Positions 52,516 to 63,777 of a DNA stretch of 64,000 bases are shown here, piece after piece; position 1 is the stretch's first letter; every line of letters begins with the position of its first letter. The stretch comes from Scolanthus callimorphus (lineage: Eukaryota; Cnidaria; Anthozoa; Actiniaria; Edwardsiidae), in assembly GCA_033964015.1 (NCBI GenBank), contig CM066925.1:13376204-13440203 (forward strand). Reading direction: 5' to 3'. The position numbers and the translations under genes were made by a program. Under the pieces are notes generated by a model, which saw only the letters and a program-made list of their open reading frames with translations, did not search any database and was not told the DNA's origin.

Positions 52516-54627
52516 AACACACCAACGAATTAGATCCATTAAAATCAAAACATAACGGTAATCCGCCATTCAGCTACGATTTCTATAGCGGAGCACCATA
52601 GCTATCGCAGCAAGAATACGATGGCTCAAAGTAGAACTCAGGTATACGTTCGGTGTTCCCATTTGGGTATCGCTGGCGCGTCCGTGTCTGTCTGCGCGCC
52701 CCCACACAGGTAAACTAAGACCTCAACACAGGAAAATGTGTGAACCGAGCTCCGCTTTTAGCCAGTGGCTAAATCTCTATACTAACAAAGAGTATTTTCG
52801 GCCCTACCAGCTGTTTTCAGTGACTGATTGTAACAGCGATTGTACTAGATATACCTTTGCTGCGTTTCTTATATATATATATACTACGTTGGGATTCCTG
52901 TGTGTATGGCACAGGGATCCGCCCTATTTAAGCTCATACTGTTCACTGCTACGTAGTCATTCCAAATCCAAGATAAGTCCATTATCAAATCGCTATGGAG
53001 CAGGTTTCGGTCCAGCGAGTTCGTGATGCACAAAAAGACACGGCAGGCGTTTGCTCAACCACATTTCACACTAGCTTGTGCTTTGCTCCGTTTCTTGGAG
53101 GTTCTTGGCCCGACACCTTTATCACACCGGATACCCAGCCTTGTAAATACAGGTGGTCTGTCGCAGTCGTCTGCTCGCGTTCGCGCCGTCCCCTTCTACT
53201 TGGAAGAAAGGGTGACGATCTGGTACCTCTGTTTGCCTCTAGGAGTATTTCCTGCCGTTACCCTTAACCGGAAAATGCCTATACCCAGAGGATGGCTGCT
53301 TCCGGTTCTGCTACAGTTGCGGTTACTAAAGACAACTAGTCAAACATAGTCTTCAAGATAAAAATTGTCTATCGATATGAAACGCAAAGAAAAATATCAA
53401 TCACTATCAGCAGAGAAACTTTGCGAGAGGCAGAAATATAGCTAGGAAAGGAATTGTTCTGCTCTTTTACATAATTTAACTTTCCCTAAGGCTATTTGTC
53501 CGTCACAAGAAAGAAAGACTCCAGTTCACCATGTCAGTTGTCCCAACTTCGTCCTCCGTCCCGTTAAAGCGGATTGTCAGTGCCCAAAGTGTATAGGGCC
53601 GCCGCTGCAATGGATAACGTCATCGCGAAATTGGGCGCAATATTCGCAGCTTGCGGTTGAGGCGGGAAATAGCACGAGAGTGTGGACATTTTGTAACCCT
53701 GTCAATCTCATATCTTCTGTCGTGATTTAGCTTTTCTCATTCTTAACTTTTTTGCGCGCGGGGTTTAAGGCAGAGCTAGATGTAGGCAAAATTAAGAACA
53801 AAAGAGGTCCTGCGTCTCCCTGATAATCACGTGGATAACTCGGGTTTTATTTTGAATGACGATACTTTTGGCAAAGGCTCTCGGGGGAAGAATACAAACC
53901 TCTACATCTGCCTCTAATTTAGAAAGTTATATCAATTCAGGTATGGGTATTAAAGTTAGACAAGGTTATTTGTTTCTAACCAACCTAATAATCATATGGT
54001 CGCTGAATATCCGTTTGTAGGCTCGGCTGTATAGTTAACCCATATTACTCTCCTTAAGCTTTGAACTAGGGAGACGCCATCCATAGTTTTAGAGGCGCAT
54101 GCTCCATTACTCTTTCTAAAATACTCGGTTTTACAGAACAGAGCATTGCCTAACACATCGACTGGAGCAATACGCTAGGTATTATCCAGACCCATTGAGT
54201 CATAGTGCATGCTTTCTAAACCGCCGGCGTCTGCCCGTGCTTCAAGCGTTTCTCGATCCTATGAATCCCTTCTCATGCCGAGAACATTGGATCTTCAAGA
54301 ATGAAGAACTTCTGAATATGCCTTCTAACACAGTTAGCATTTTTGTTTCCTATTTTCTATAGGAAATAAATTTTGGGAGTGCAGAACTTCTTGCGCACTG
54401 ATGACGTGAGTTTTGGGTACAGGAAGAGGATCTAAAATAATAATCCAAAGGAACGCTTGTTCGGGACGGGTTACAAGAAACAGCTTAGACCTTTCTGAGA
54501 TATGGGTCGAGGGACTATGGAAGAAAATATTTTATTTTGAGTTATGGGTTATTTAGGTAGTTATTTTAGGTATAGGCATAGCTTAAGAAGATTTGAACCA
54601 CTCAATTCGGGGGCAACCAGGCCGGCC

Positions 54628-54966
54628 GAGCTCATGCTTCCCCATTACTCATCACAGCTCTGATGTCATTGTTCTGTTTATTCATATCGAGAATATAATA
54701 CTATTCTCGGTATGCATAAATTAGAATAATTACTTAAGAGCGTCATACAATGGAAATATATTCACTCTTCCACTCAACCTCGAAGAGACCGGTTGTGGTT
54801 TATTCTAGTCGCACCCGCCCACCTCCCCGCGGAAACCAAACAGCGCCCTCTTCTACCAATCACCAGGACATTCTGTCCTGCCCTTGGCCTCAGAGCTCAT
54901 GCTTCCCCATTACTCATCACAGCTCTGATGTCATTGTTCTGTTTATTCATATCGAGAATATAATAC
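54628..54966 (+). repeat. Split direct repeats B1-A2-B2
   Basis: B1 54,628-54,700 and B2 54,893-54,966 share GAGCTCATGCTTCCCC, ACAGCTCTGATGTCATTG and ATCGAGAATATAATAC. A2 begins at 54,701 immediately after B1, as a former circle junction would. About 80 bp of unique DNA separates A2 from B2. Confidence 0.85.
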
Positions 54967-55350
54967 TTTTCATGGAGTTTCTGCGAATCACTTGAGTCAC
55001 GTGACGTGGATGTTTTCTCATAATTGTCTTTTCTCGTGTCAGCTTCGTCGTTGATGTTGAGTTCGTTTTTCCGCTCTGGTCGTTGGCTTTGTTGTTTGGT
55101 ATTGGCAATCGCCTTAATTTCATCAAGTTCGTCTTCAGTTTCTTCATCACTTAGGAACGAGTACTCGACACGTTCGTGGTCGCTTGTTTTGTCCTTGTGG
55201 TCGGATTGTAGAGGTGTTTTGTCCAGCAAAGCGTACACGACTAGGAGGGCAATGGACAGTGGGATACTGGTTGTTATGGCAACACGAGGAGGTAAACATG
55301 TCCATGTTGTTAAAGCTGGCGAACAAAGCATATGAATAGCAGGATTAAAA

Positions 55351-55773
55351 ACCCGGGGGGGGGGGGGGAACTCCCATATTTTTTGACCGGGGATGATCGT
55401 CGGAAATTTTCAGTTTCACCCCTAAAAGATACCAACATGGCGGGCCATAGCGTGGCTCAAAAAAATATTACCCTAAAAGATACCCTAAAAGATGAGGTCT
55501 TATGTGCCAAATAGGCGCGAAGGACACAGGTAACAGGGGAAAAATACCCATGAAGACATTTCCGTGTTTGTTTCTAATTCATCGTCTTCTCATCGAATAA
55601 TCTCTCTTTCTTACACGGTTTTTAGAAGCACCATCATGAGAAAAAGCAATTTGGACACAGTTTCGGTCCTAAAAGATACCAATCTGCCTAAAATTTCACT
55701 AACGTGATTTTAACCCCTAAAAGATACGACGATCATCCCCGGTCAAAAAATATGGGAGTCCCCCCCCCCCGGG
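55351..55773. mobile_element. GC-ended element in the CLN3-like copy B intron, duplication ATTAAAA
   Basis: ATTAAAA flanks it at 55,344-55,350 and 55,774-55,780. The matching intron of copy A (about 41,745) has one such site without the element. The ends are CCCGGGG runs with AACTCCCATATTTTTTGACC and GGGATGATCGTCGG; the interior words are CCTAAAAGATACC. Confidence 0.85.
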
Positions 55774-55907
55774 ATTAAAACGCAGAAATAAGTGAAGCAT
55801 CTCGCGCGATTTCTCACTTAAAGTGCGTTATTAGAAATGCATGGGTTTCCTATTTTGAACGCGCACGGGTTGCGCAGAAATGGCGGCAATTTTAGGCGAG
55901 ATCTCAT

Positions 55908-56074
55908 TCTCGTACCCAGAGCTCCCCGGCTCGTCTGCTCGCAGGCCGGGTAGGCTCTGGGAACATCCATTTGAGGGCCGTCATCCATCTGATTGGCTGA
56001 TTTGAGCGTTGGAGCCATGCGGTGAAAGGTCTTTCTCTCAATTCAGTCTTCCCCCCCCCCCCCCCCCCCCCCCA
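55908..56074. mobile_element. Truncated CCCAGAGCTC-type element ending in a C run
   Basis: TCTCGTACCCAGAGCTCCCC, GGCTCGTCTGCTCGCAG and GGTCTTTCTCTCAA are present, but the right half is replaced by a C run of more than 20 bases and an A run at 56,050-56,082. That junction may be an assembly or sequencing weak point. Confidence 0.6.
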
Positions 56075-57431
56075 AAAAAAAGTTAGCCAATTTCGCCCGG
56101 TCGGATCTTCTGCGTATTAGGATATGTTATTCATGTTTTTGACAATTAGTACCAAAAATGTCCCATGTTTCAATTTTTCCACCTGGTTCGGGCTTTTTTC
56201 GGTCTAAATTGACTGGACTACTCTGGTCCACCTCTTGTTGTTGAATGGCTTCCACTCCTGATTGGTGCTCTATATCAAGTGAGCCTATACCTGTGTATCC
56301 CAGCGATCCAAGTAAATTGGCCAATCCAACTCCGGTCCGCCAAGCACTGACTAGTGCCTCGAATTCATCGTAGTTTGCCATCATTGCCAACATGACAACA
56401 TCACACATACCTCCTGCCACACCAACAAACAGCACTCCGACAAACCGTAGCACAATATGACGTGCATCTGCCACGACAAACACGACAGCAAAAAGATACA
56501 TCCCACACAGGGTGACCACAGACTTCAAGAATGAAATCCGGTACACAAGCCAAGTCATTATGAGTCTGACTATAATTTGCGTGGCTGAGTTTGTAAGGAT
56601 GATAGCTGTGGTGGGGATTGTCCCGCCTGACAACATGTCTTGAGTTGCCGCTGTGAAGACGCTAATGTGGATGACGCCTAGGAATCCAACCAGAAAGAAA
56701 CATATTGTAGCTCTGAAACTCGGTCTCGAAACCTTGTCCTTGAACAGTGGATACGCTTTATAGAGCTCCCGTTAAGGTTCTGCAGAAAGATATTGAATTT
56801 AGTAAGAAAAAGAAAGAATCAAGAAAGAATGTATCACAAAAGTGAGATAAATTTTGTCAACACATTTTGTCCATGATTGTAGCGACTGTAGCTAAGCTAT
56901 ATATATTGTGCATTCACTGTTCCAAGATGCTAAAAAATAACTAAAAGTGAACCATAATTCATGCATCTACGCGCTCTGCTACACTGTTGCGATTGGCGAT
57001 TCTCAGCAGGGGAATTGTAATGTCTATTTTCTTGAACCAGAAAGTTAATAATTCTTGATGATCCCATACTTACATTTTTGCGAAATCTTGTATTTCGGAT
57101 AGTCATCGAACACTGTTTGTCCCAGTGCTTTTTCACCTGACTTTTATCAAATGAATCGTCGAGAGTTCCACAGTTTCGCTAGCTTTCTCTCTCCAATTCG
57201 GCATTGATGCAAACCTAAAACACTGTGGTTTATGCATGACTTCTCTTCCGTGATCATTTGATGGTGATTTCAATAAAGTAGTCACGCAGATAGAGAAAAG
57301 GTGCAACAGCTTTGCCTGAAATTAATTTTGGGTATTATAAATGAGGGCAGCGTTTGAAATGGAACATTATTTTTAAAGCATTTACAGAGCATAACTTTCT
57401 ATGACTTTATCAGCGCAATAGAGCACGCGTG

Positions 57432-57805
57432 GAAATGACCAAAAATGAAATGTCTAACTTTGCCATATTTCAATATATAAGCTCAAGATTCCGTATACAA
57501 AGAGTTTCTATGGCTAAAAGCTTAATTCCAAATTTTTAAGAAAATTGAAGAATATGAATTTTAGATATTGTTGAGCAAAGTTTTCATAATTCCTGATCAA
57601 AGTACTAATTCTCCCATAAAATGGCACAGAAACCAATGTTTAAAGCCTAATATCTCAAAGACGGATCCATTAGAAAAAAGTCGTTTTTGATATTTTGTTT
57701 TTAATCAGACAAGGAGTCTGTATGCAAAAAATCAAGCTTATCTGAGCTAACCTGACCTTATTATTTGAAATTTAGTGGTCTAAGCAGGTCATTTCCGCTC
57801 TGTCG
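57432..57805. mobile_element. hAT-like element (second copy, inverted), duplication CACGCGTG
   Basis: Inverted relative of 23,740-24,120, flanked by CACGCGTG at 57,424-57,431 and 57,806-57,813. Its left end has lost about ten terminal bases. The insertion site lies in another repeat whose uninterrupted form (TAGAGCACGCGTGATGTTGG) is at about 26,053-26,072. Confidence 0.85.
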
Positions 57806-58002
57806 CACGCGTGATGTTGGAAGTCTGTATGGGTTACCTGTGGTATATTTGTGCGCTGACACTTCAGTTCGCAGGCTCCTGTTGCACCACGATATGGAAA
57901 GGATGGAAAAGAGAAGCTGAAAACGACGAGAAATGCTTCCGAGAAACCAAGAACTTTACTCAATAATTTTGCAGCTCAAGCGCTAGGGGTTGCATCAAGA
58001 AC

Positions 58003-61000
58003 ATGGCTGCTGTACAGCCTGATGCAAACAAAGGAAATGAAATCAAATATGAGTGTATGTAAGGTGTCTCAGACCTAATGGTTCGGGGGTTTCACGAGGT
58101 CAAAAATGATAAAAAAAAAACTTTTTTCTACACCCTGAAAAATACCCAGTTTTTTGAAGGATCACCCAAAACCCAGAAACAATTTCTAGGTGATATTTGG
58201 CGAAATAACCCACTAGAGAACCATTTGTTTTGTAATACCTGGTTGTTCTGACAAAAACCTTTCAAATACTATGATTGCTGATTTCAAGCCTTGAAAAATA
58301 GGAAGGTCACCCTAGCAGAGGGGGGGGGGGGGGGGGGGGTACTTCGTCTTCGTCATGTCAACTATACAGGGATGCTTCACCCCTAAGGGGTAGGGTTTTG
58401 AGGCTCAAATTATATAAAAGAGGGTAGCGATTTTGTGAATTTCAGTATATAAAAGGGTTTGCTGAAACGAAGGTTTTGCAAATCACGAAACTGATCAAGA
58501 ATTGAAAAAGATTTGCTGTTTTCTGAAATCACAGAAAGAATAAAAGTATTGATCATGGTTCATGAAAATAGCCCTGTACATCACCGTTTGAAACATTTTT
58601 GTGCACGTTTTATTTATAGGATAAAAGAGATTCCTGACTAACTTTGCTATGATATTTGTTTCACAGATCTTGATCACACAGCGGATGTCCAGTAAGTAGC
58701 AACACTTTAACTTGATTTCCTGGCACCATTTCCATGATGTGTTCAACTTACTCATGTCAGACCAGCATGGTCTGTGTGGCTGCAAACCAGACTTGATATA
58801 TGTCTGTTATAAGAAAAGAGTTTTCTTTAACATTGTTTAATTGCTATGCTCTTATAATTATGCTGGTATAAATAGTATATGCATTATGTTGCGAGTATGA
58901 AGAACACTTTATTTTATTCTATTCTTTATTTACTTAAAGTATTTTCTTTCCCTTTTTTGTAGACTCCATGCCTGTATCCTTTTCTGCAGATGTTTAAATT
59001 CTCTAATACTACAATCAAATGCAAAAGTGGTTGGTGCACTTGCCCTTCCGTTCCCTTCCCTGCCTCTCTCAATGTTGGCTGGAAAATTAGGCTGTTTGTA
59101 CAGCTCATCTAGCAACATTGAAAGGGTACAGGCAGGGAGGCATGTAGACCAACATTTTTCATTTGACTATAGCTTTGACTTCTGATTCTCATGACTAAGC
59201 TCACATTTCTGTTTCTTTGTATGGAAGGGTATTTCATAATCTGTTGCCAAGGAGACACTCAGGCAGAGATATGATGGGAGGTCCTTCATATTTTTGGGGT
59301 ATGAAGTTTTAGTTTATATCAACAAAAATTGCCAGAGGATTCTTTAAACAAAATAATTTAAGGGTTTCTTTTTTTTGGGAGGGGGGGGGGGGGGGGGGGA
59401 GGGATGAGATAGGATGTAAGGAATTTGGTATTTTTGGAAGTGCAAAATACTGGGCCTCCATTGGACCCCTCCCCTTGTCATGTGCTCAAGTACACCCTGG
59501 TATCTACAGTTTGGTAAAAACTGAAGTTGAGATTTAAGAAAAGGCATTAAATTTTCTAATTCAAATTTTTGTCTGCTATGTGGGAAAATCAGTTCATTAT
59601 GATTTTGTATCAGCATTAGAGTGAATTCTTTGATGTTGTTTCTCTGGTGGAAATCAAACTACATTTTGGTACCCTATACATATGTTTTACTTGGATATTC
59701 CTTTACTTGAATATTGTTTTCAAACTTTTGCAATTCAAACAGGGGGAGACAGCCTTAAAGAAGCATTTGAACAGGTAACAAAGATGCTGAATCTACAGTA
59801 TCAGTTATCAGGGATGGAGTACATGAAGAATTGTGCTGCAGTGTAACAACAGGGGCTTAGTGAGGGGAGGGAACAGGCCCCCCTTCCTTGAAACCAAACA
59901 TACAGTAAATGTATAGCACAAACTTATAACAATATATGAGAAAATGTCTTACAAAGGGCCCCCTCGTTTGAAAAATCTTTGCTACACCCCTGAACAGTGA
60001 TTTAGTAAACTGGCACTGCCACTTTTAGGAAAATATATAGTTTACTACATTTGACAGGGCTATGACATTCTGACCATATCAGCTGCAAAAGCAAAATTTA
60101 AAAACACCAAAATTGTGGTTGCTAATTCTCGATCCCTCAAAATACTTTAGTTGTATTGTGTGATTCAGAAAAAAGTCCATATCTCCATACCTCCCTTATA
60201 CAGAAAGGATTTGGAAACTGCAGAGGAGGGGTATGGATAATTTCTTAGCATTACTTGGGTTTTTATAGTGGCTAGTTGTATTGCAGCTTATACAATTTTA
60301 GTATTTTTTAGTATTGTACTTGGTTTTTTTTGTTGCTAGTTGTATTGCTTATAATTTTTAATTTTAATTTTAATTTTTAATTTTTAATTTTATTCTTATA
60401 TTCAATCTTCTCTATATCTACAATATTTTTCTTGTTTTTAGAATATTTGTAAATCAATAAATTCAAAATTGATTGTTAATTGATTGTATATTATACTTTT
60501 AATTGTAAGAGCATTGAGACTTTGTGAAATGCCCCTAAAACATCATCATTATTATTATTATTCTAGTTTCTAGAATCACTCAATATGGATGTGTTATGCT
60601 ACATGATCTGTGAATCTTTTTTATAACAGGTTGCAGTTGCAATGTTTGGATATATGACTGAACTAGACACGATTGATATAGAGCGAGAAGAGACTATAGA
60701 GGCGGAAGGTGAGATCGAATGTCTAACAAGTGTTAAAAAGATAAAGCAAAAAGCTTAAAAAATCTCACAGTTTCCAAGTGAATTCTTGCTCTCAAATTAG
60801 CCAACCACTTGTATGGTGAATTACTAGGAACTACATGTAGGAACGATTCATTTTGGCAAATAATCCTTTGTACAAGATGTGGGGGTTAACTCCGGTGTAA
60901 TAACCATTCCCAGAGGACACCTTTGTGTTCAGTTCTTATTTCATCCTGATTCGTTCTACCAAACAAAGGAAGCTTTGTGACGCAGTTTGTGCGCACTCAC

Positions 61001-62840
61001 AGGTTATTACACCGGAGATAAGCCAGATGTGGTGAGATTTTCTGGATCATGCTCAAGAGAACAGTTTGCTGGCCTTGAGCTATCAAGAAATAACTTTTGT
61101 CACTAGCTAATAAAAATGCCAACTGCAGAGCTGCAAAAATTGCACCTGTGCAGGGGTGTAGCTAGGGGGTTCCTGGGGTGCTTGTGAACCCCCTTTTTAG
61201 AGGAAAAATAAAAAAAATAAACAAGAAAAATTTGAAAGCTGGACAGGGCCACCGTACATTTGAACAGTTGTAACACCCCTTTCTGAAATCCTGGCTGCGC
61301 CCCAGCTGTGTGAGTCGCTTGAGACTAAAATTTGAAGTACTGTCACAAACAATCTGTAAAATGCAACTAAAAATTGACACTTTTTCTTAATTTCCAGCCC
61401 TGACAGACTGCCAAAAATTCCTCTAGAGTGAAAACACTTCTAATGATATCATCATTCTACTTCTTTATTAGGGGATGACATCATCAATTTACTGTTTCAC
61501 TTCTTGGACGAGTCTCTATTCCTAATGTGTGGAGATCCCTATTTTATTGTCAAGGTAAATGATTAGTTTATATATTTTTAACAGTCTGGGGCAATAAAAT
61601 TGTGCCTTGAATCCTACTATTTAAATCAATTAATGACTATATGTTTCCTTTTCCAACAGGAAGTCGAGATAGTAGAGTTTGACCAAGAAAATTTAAAAAT
61701 CAAGGCAAAAGCGTAAGTGTTTTTACAAAAAGTGTTAGGACTATAGGAGTACCGAAAAAAACCTGGACCTCTCCCCTGGACCATGTTCTTTTAAATCCTA
61801 TGAATTATAGAATTCAAAATCTATGAAAAGAAAAAGAGATTCTACTCTCTGTGCTTTGGGTTCATGTTGACGGGCTCCCTGTGCTTTGGACATCCACCAA
61901 TAGGTGATGGTGATCGAGACTCCTATTGATGGGCTCCCTGTGCTTTGGATGGCCACCATAGGTGATTGGGACTCCTATTGATGAGCTCCCTGTGCTTCGG
62001 ATGCCCATTACTAGGCGATGGAGGTTCGCGTTCATGGGTTTCTAGCGAGATTTGTCTGGTTTATACAGAAACTTGCAATAATGTGTTTGTGTTTTCCAAC
62101 AGGAGAGGAGAAGAATTTGATCTCTCTAAACATCCTCAGGTATTACCACTTGTAGCATTTGTATTGCATTCAGTTTACTAACATCCGGGGGGGGGACAGG
62201 GTGGGTATGTGCCGCTGCGACCTACAAATGCGGAACGATTGGAAAAATACCCTGTTCTATGATTTGTATCCAAATTGAGACCCCGTTCAAAATAGAAATT
62301 AAAAGATACCCCGACCTGGATAAAATATAATTTCTGTGTCGAAATGAGTCTATCTTCCTCTTGTAAGTGAAACGTTAGGGCGTGGAACCCGTCTTTAGCG
62401 TGCAAGGCCGTAGCTAGAAATTTTTGTCGGGGGGAGCAAGCCTTGGTCATCCTTTGTTTTTGCTAGGGGGGAAAGCAGGTTTTTTCCCCAAATGTTGACA
62501 CTAAAAATTTTACTTCGCGGGGGGGGGGGGGGGCAACAACAGCAACAAACAAATGCAGGCCTATATACCCCCTCACCACAGCAATCCCAAAACTTAGAAA
62601 TTCTCAGGACAGCCGCTAATTTTCGTTGACAATACAAAGGACAAGTAGCTGGAGTTACCCCTTCAGCTCGGCGAAAACAAAGAAAAGAGGCCTCTGCCAG
62701 CTGGATACCTTCCTGTTTACACCTAACTGTCATTGTGTATTGCATAATAGGGCACTGAAGTCAAAGCTATAACGTACTCCAACATGCAAGTGTATGACGA
62801 AGAAGGACGGCACGAAGTGTATGTCATAATCGACATCTAA
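58003..62840 (+). CDS. ZBTB8OS: Archease (ZBTB8OS orthologue), tRNA ligase complex cofactor, 9 exons
   Basis: Archease lets the RtcB/HSPC117 tRNA-splicing ligase turn over repeatedly; it acts in tRNA splicing and XBP1-type RNA ligation. Exons: 58003-58054, 58667-58691, 58963-58973, 59743-59774, 60630-60708, 61472-61554, 61660-61712, 62103-62139, 62751-62840. They sum to 462 bases, i.e. 153 residues plus stop, with every junction in phase and no frame break. Conserved features: YEYLDHTADVQLHAWG with the metal-binding Asp region near the N-terminus, EAFEQVAVAMFGYMT, LLFHFLDESLF, GEEFDLSKHPQGTEVKA and the C-terminal VYVIIDI. The start ATG (58003) gives MAAVQPDANKGNEIKYEY. Exon 3 is only 11 bases (encoding LHA plus one base of Trp). 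Introns hold repeats, including 58,231-58,600. Confidence 0.95.
58231..58600. repeat. Dispersed repeat in archease intron 1
   Basis: Shares TGATTGCTGATTTCA, AAAATAGGAAGGTCA, AAACGAAGGTTTT and CAAATCACGAAA words with 45,959-46,425 upstream of CLN3-like copy B. Both contain a G run and ATGCT(T/C)C words in the middle. No coding content. Confidence 0.6.
61146..61300. repeat. Partial TAGCTAGGGGG repeat in an archease intron
   Basis: GTGTAGCTAGGGGGTTCCTGG and a closing CTGGCTGCGCCCC resemble 24,563-24,822 in a shortened form. Confidence 0.45.
62186..62535. repeat. Two G-run repeats in the last archease intron
   Basis: 62,186-62,300 begins with a G run and GGTGGGTATGTGCCGC and repeats ATACCC words. 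62,395-62,535 (GGCCGTAGCTAGAAATTTTT, CTTGGTCATCCTTTG, AATGTTGACACTAAA, G run) matches 8,955-9,085 inverted and 13,213-13,290. No coding content. Confidence 0.55.
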
Positions 62841-62918
62841 CACACCACTCCCTAGCAAAGGAATTGTCCTTCAACAAGCAACCAGCACAACCAGCGGCGT
62901 GGAGTCATATCGATTTTG

Positions 62919-63227
62919 TGTCACAGCAAATTGGTTTATGGTTTATTCTAATTTTAGAAACTTTATCCTGCTAGCTAGTTTTGCGGGAAAACTCGGTGGT
63001 CTGCGTCGGCGGGGACGTAATGATGAATAATGACAACCAACTATTGCTCCGACGAAGGGCTACCCCTCGAAACGTCAGCAGAACACTAGTAGTAGCATTT
63101 TTAACTTTTTAAATTGCTAAAACAAAAATCTCAACATTTGGTTGTTATTTTTCATAGCATTAGAATGGCAATGTTGATAAACAGTGAATAGCGCTATAAA
63201 CCAATTTGATGTGGCACACTTCACATA
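62919..63227. mobile_element. Element with CAAATTGGTTTAT ends
   Basis: GTGTCACAGCAAATTGGTTTAT on the left and ATAAACCAATTTGATGTGGC on the right form terminal inverted repeats of about 20 bp, with CAACCAA / TTGGTTG inside. It encloses the GACGAAGGGC...GAAACGTC motif. Confidence 0.5.
63049..63079 (+). ncRNA. Hammerhead-ribozyme-like motif (minimal, probably decayed)
   Basis: CCGACGA, then a short AGGG/CCCT stem, then CGAAAC and GTC resemble the minimal type I hammerheads reported in Penelope-like retroelements (core CUGANGA, stem II, GAAA). The core position after the first C is C where U is expected, so self-cleavage is doubtful. Confidence 0.35.
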
Positions 63228-63398
63228 CTATATACTTCACATACTATACGCCATAGCCTCTGCAAAGGCACAGGAAATTGAACATTGGAATGCAAATGGT
63301 TGGCGAGAAGCAACAAGTCTTCGTATGGGATAAAGTAATTGTGATTCAAAATGACATTGTGGAGAGATGAGCTGGTTTTTATAACTTTTACTCTCTCT

Positions 63399-63777
63399 CA
63401 GACCCCTTCCACACTAACGCGTTTTCTTTTGAATCCGTATACTTTTTGATACGTTTAGGGCTTCCGTCCACACTAACACGCTGATCGTTATCATCAAATC
63501 CGTATAACTTTGAAAACGCTCTCGAAAGTGAATAAAAACGAATCCGTATACATATCGTTTTAGTGTGGACGGTCAAATCCGGATAAAAATGAAAACGATA
63601 ACATCAACTGTACGTAACTGTACCAATAATTTGAGATTGTCCTTGCACACGCCAGCATCAAATAAAAACTGATCGCTTGTTTGGAGCTAAATCTCCCGTC
63701 CACACTAACACGCTGCGATTCCGTATAAGTTTGAAAACGAATACTTTTGAAAACGCGTTAGTGTGGGCAGGGGCTCA
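63399..63777. mobile_element. Element built from AACGCG/TCCGTATA words
   Basis: Left CAGACCCCTTCCACACTAAC, right GTTAGTGTGGGCAGGGGCTC; the interior repeats AATCCGTATA, GAAAACG and CACACTAACACGCTG words in both orientations. The design parallels 4,990-5,277, 31,147-31,397 and 42,943-43,349. Confidence 0.55.

Larger units (their letters stand above)
47309..54966 (+). mobile_element. Ngaro/PAT-type (tyrosine-recombinase) retrotransposon, decayed
   Basis: The insertion is bounded by comparison with copy A, which reads TTGATTGACGGGAGTTTTC across the empty site. No target duplication is visible. Terminal repeats are split direct repeats: A1 (47,309-47,420) at the left, then B1 (54,628-54,700), A2 (54,701-54,812) and B2 (54,893-54,966) at the right. 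This A1...B1-A2-B2 order is characteristic of Ngaro/PAT elements within the DIRS-like order, which use a tyrosine recombinase. A decayed reverse transcriptase on the plus strand (51,992-52,515) agrees in type and direction. No recombinase or gag frame could be recognised. Minus the tandem array (48,183-50,345), the element would be about 5.5 kb, a usual size for the group. Confidence 0.75.
46669..57130 (-). pseudogene. CLN3-like copy B, split by a 7.66 kb retroelement
   Basis: A tandem copy of the gene at 40737-45255, similar through exons, introns and 5' flank. The 3' coding exon is in two pieces, 54,967-55,315 and 46,669-47,308, separated by the insertion 47,309-54,966. Between them copy A reads straight through the codons for RQSTTAGVLSLMM. 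A one-base insertion near 47,142 also breaks the frame before the FITFMLGRF-equivalent stretch. The 5' exon (56,291 to about 56,760) is open, with CFFLVGFLGVIHISVF, LSGG, RFVGVLFVGVAGGMCD and SAWRTGVGLANLLGSLGYTG; a candidate first exon ends near 57,074. The intron holds a GC-ended element. The retroelement would truncate the protein after the acidic loop, so this copy is presumably non-functional. Confidence 0.85.

Noticed and set aside
47309..54966. LTR retrotransposon interpretation
   Set aside because: The repeats at the two ends are not one continuous pair: only part A is at the left, while B-A-B is at the right, and no target duplication is seen.
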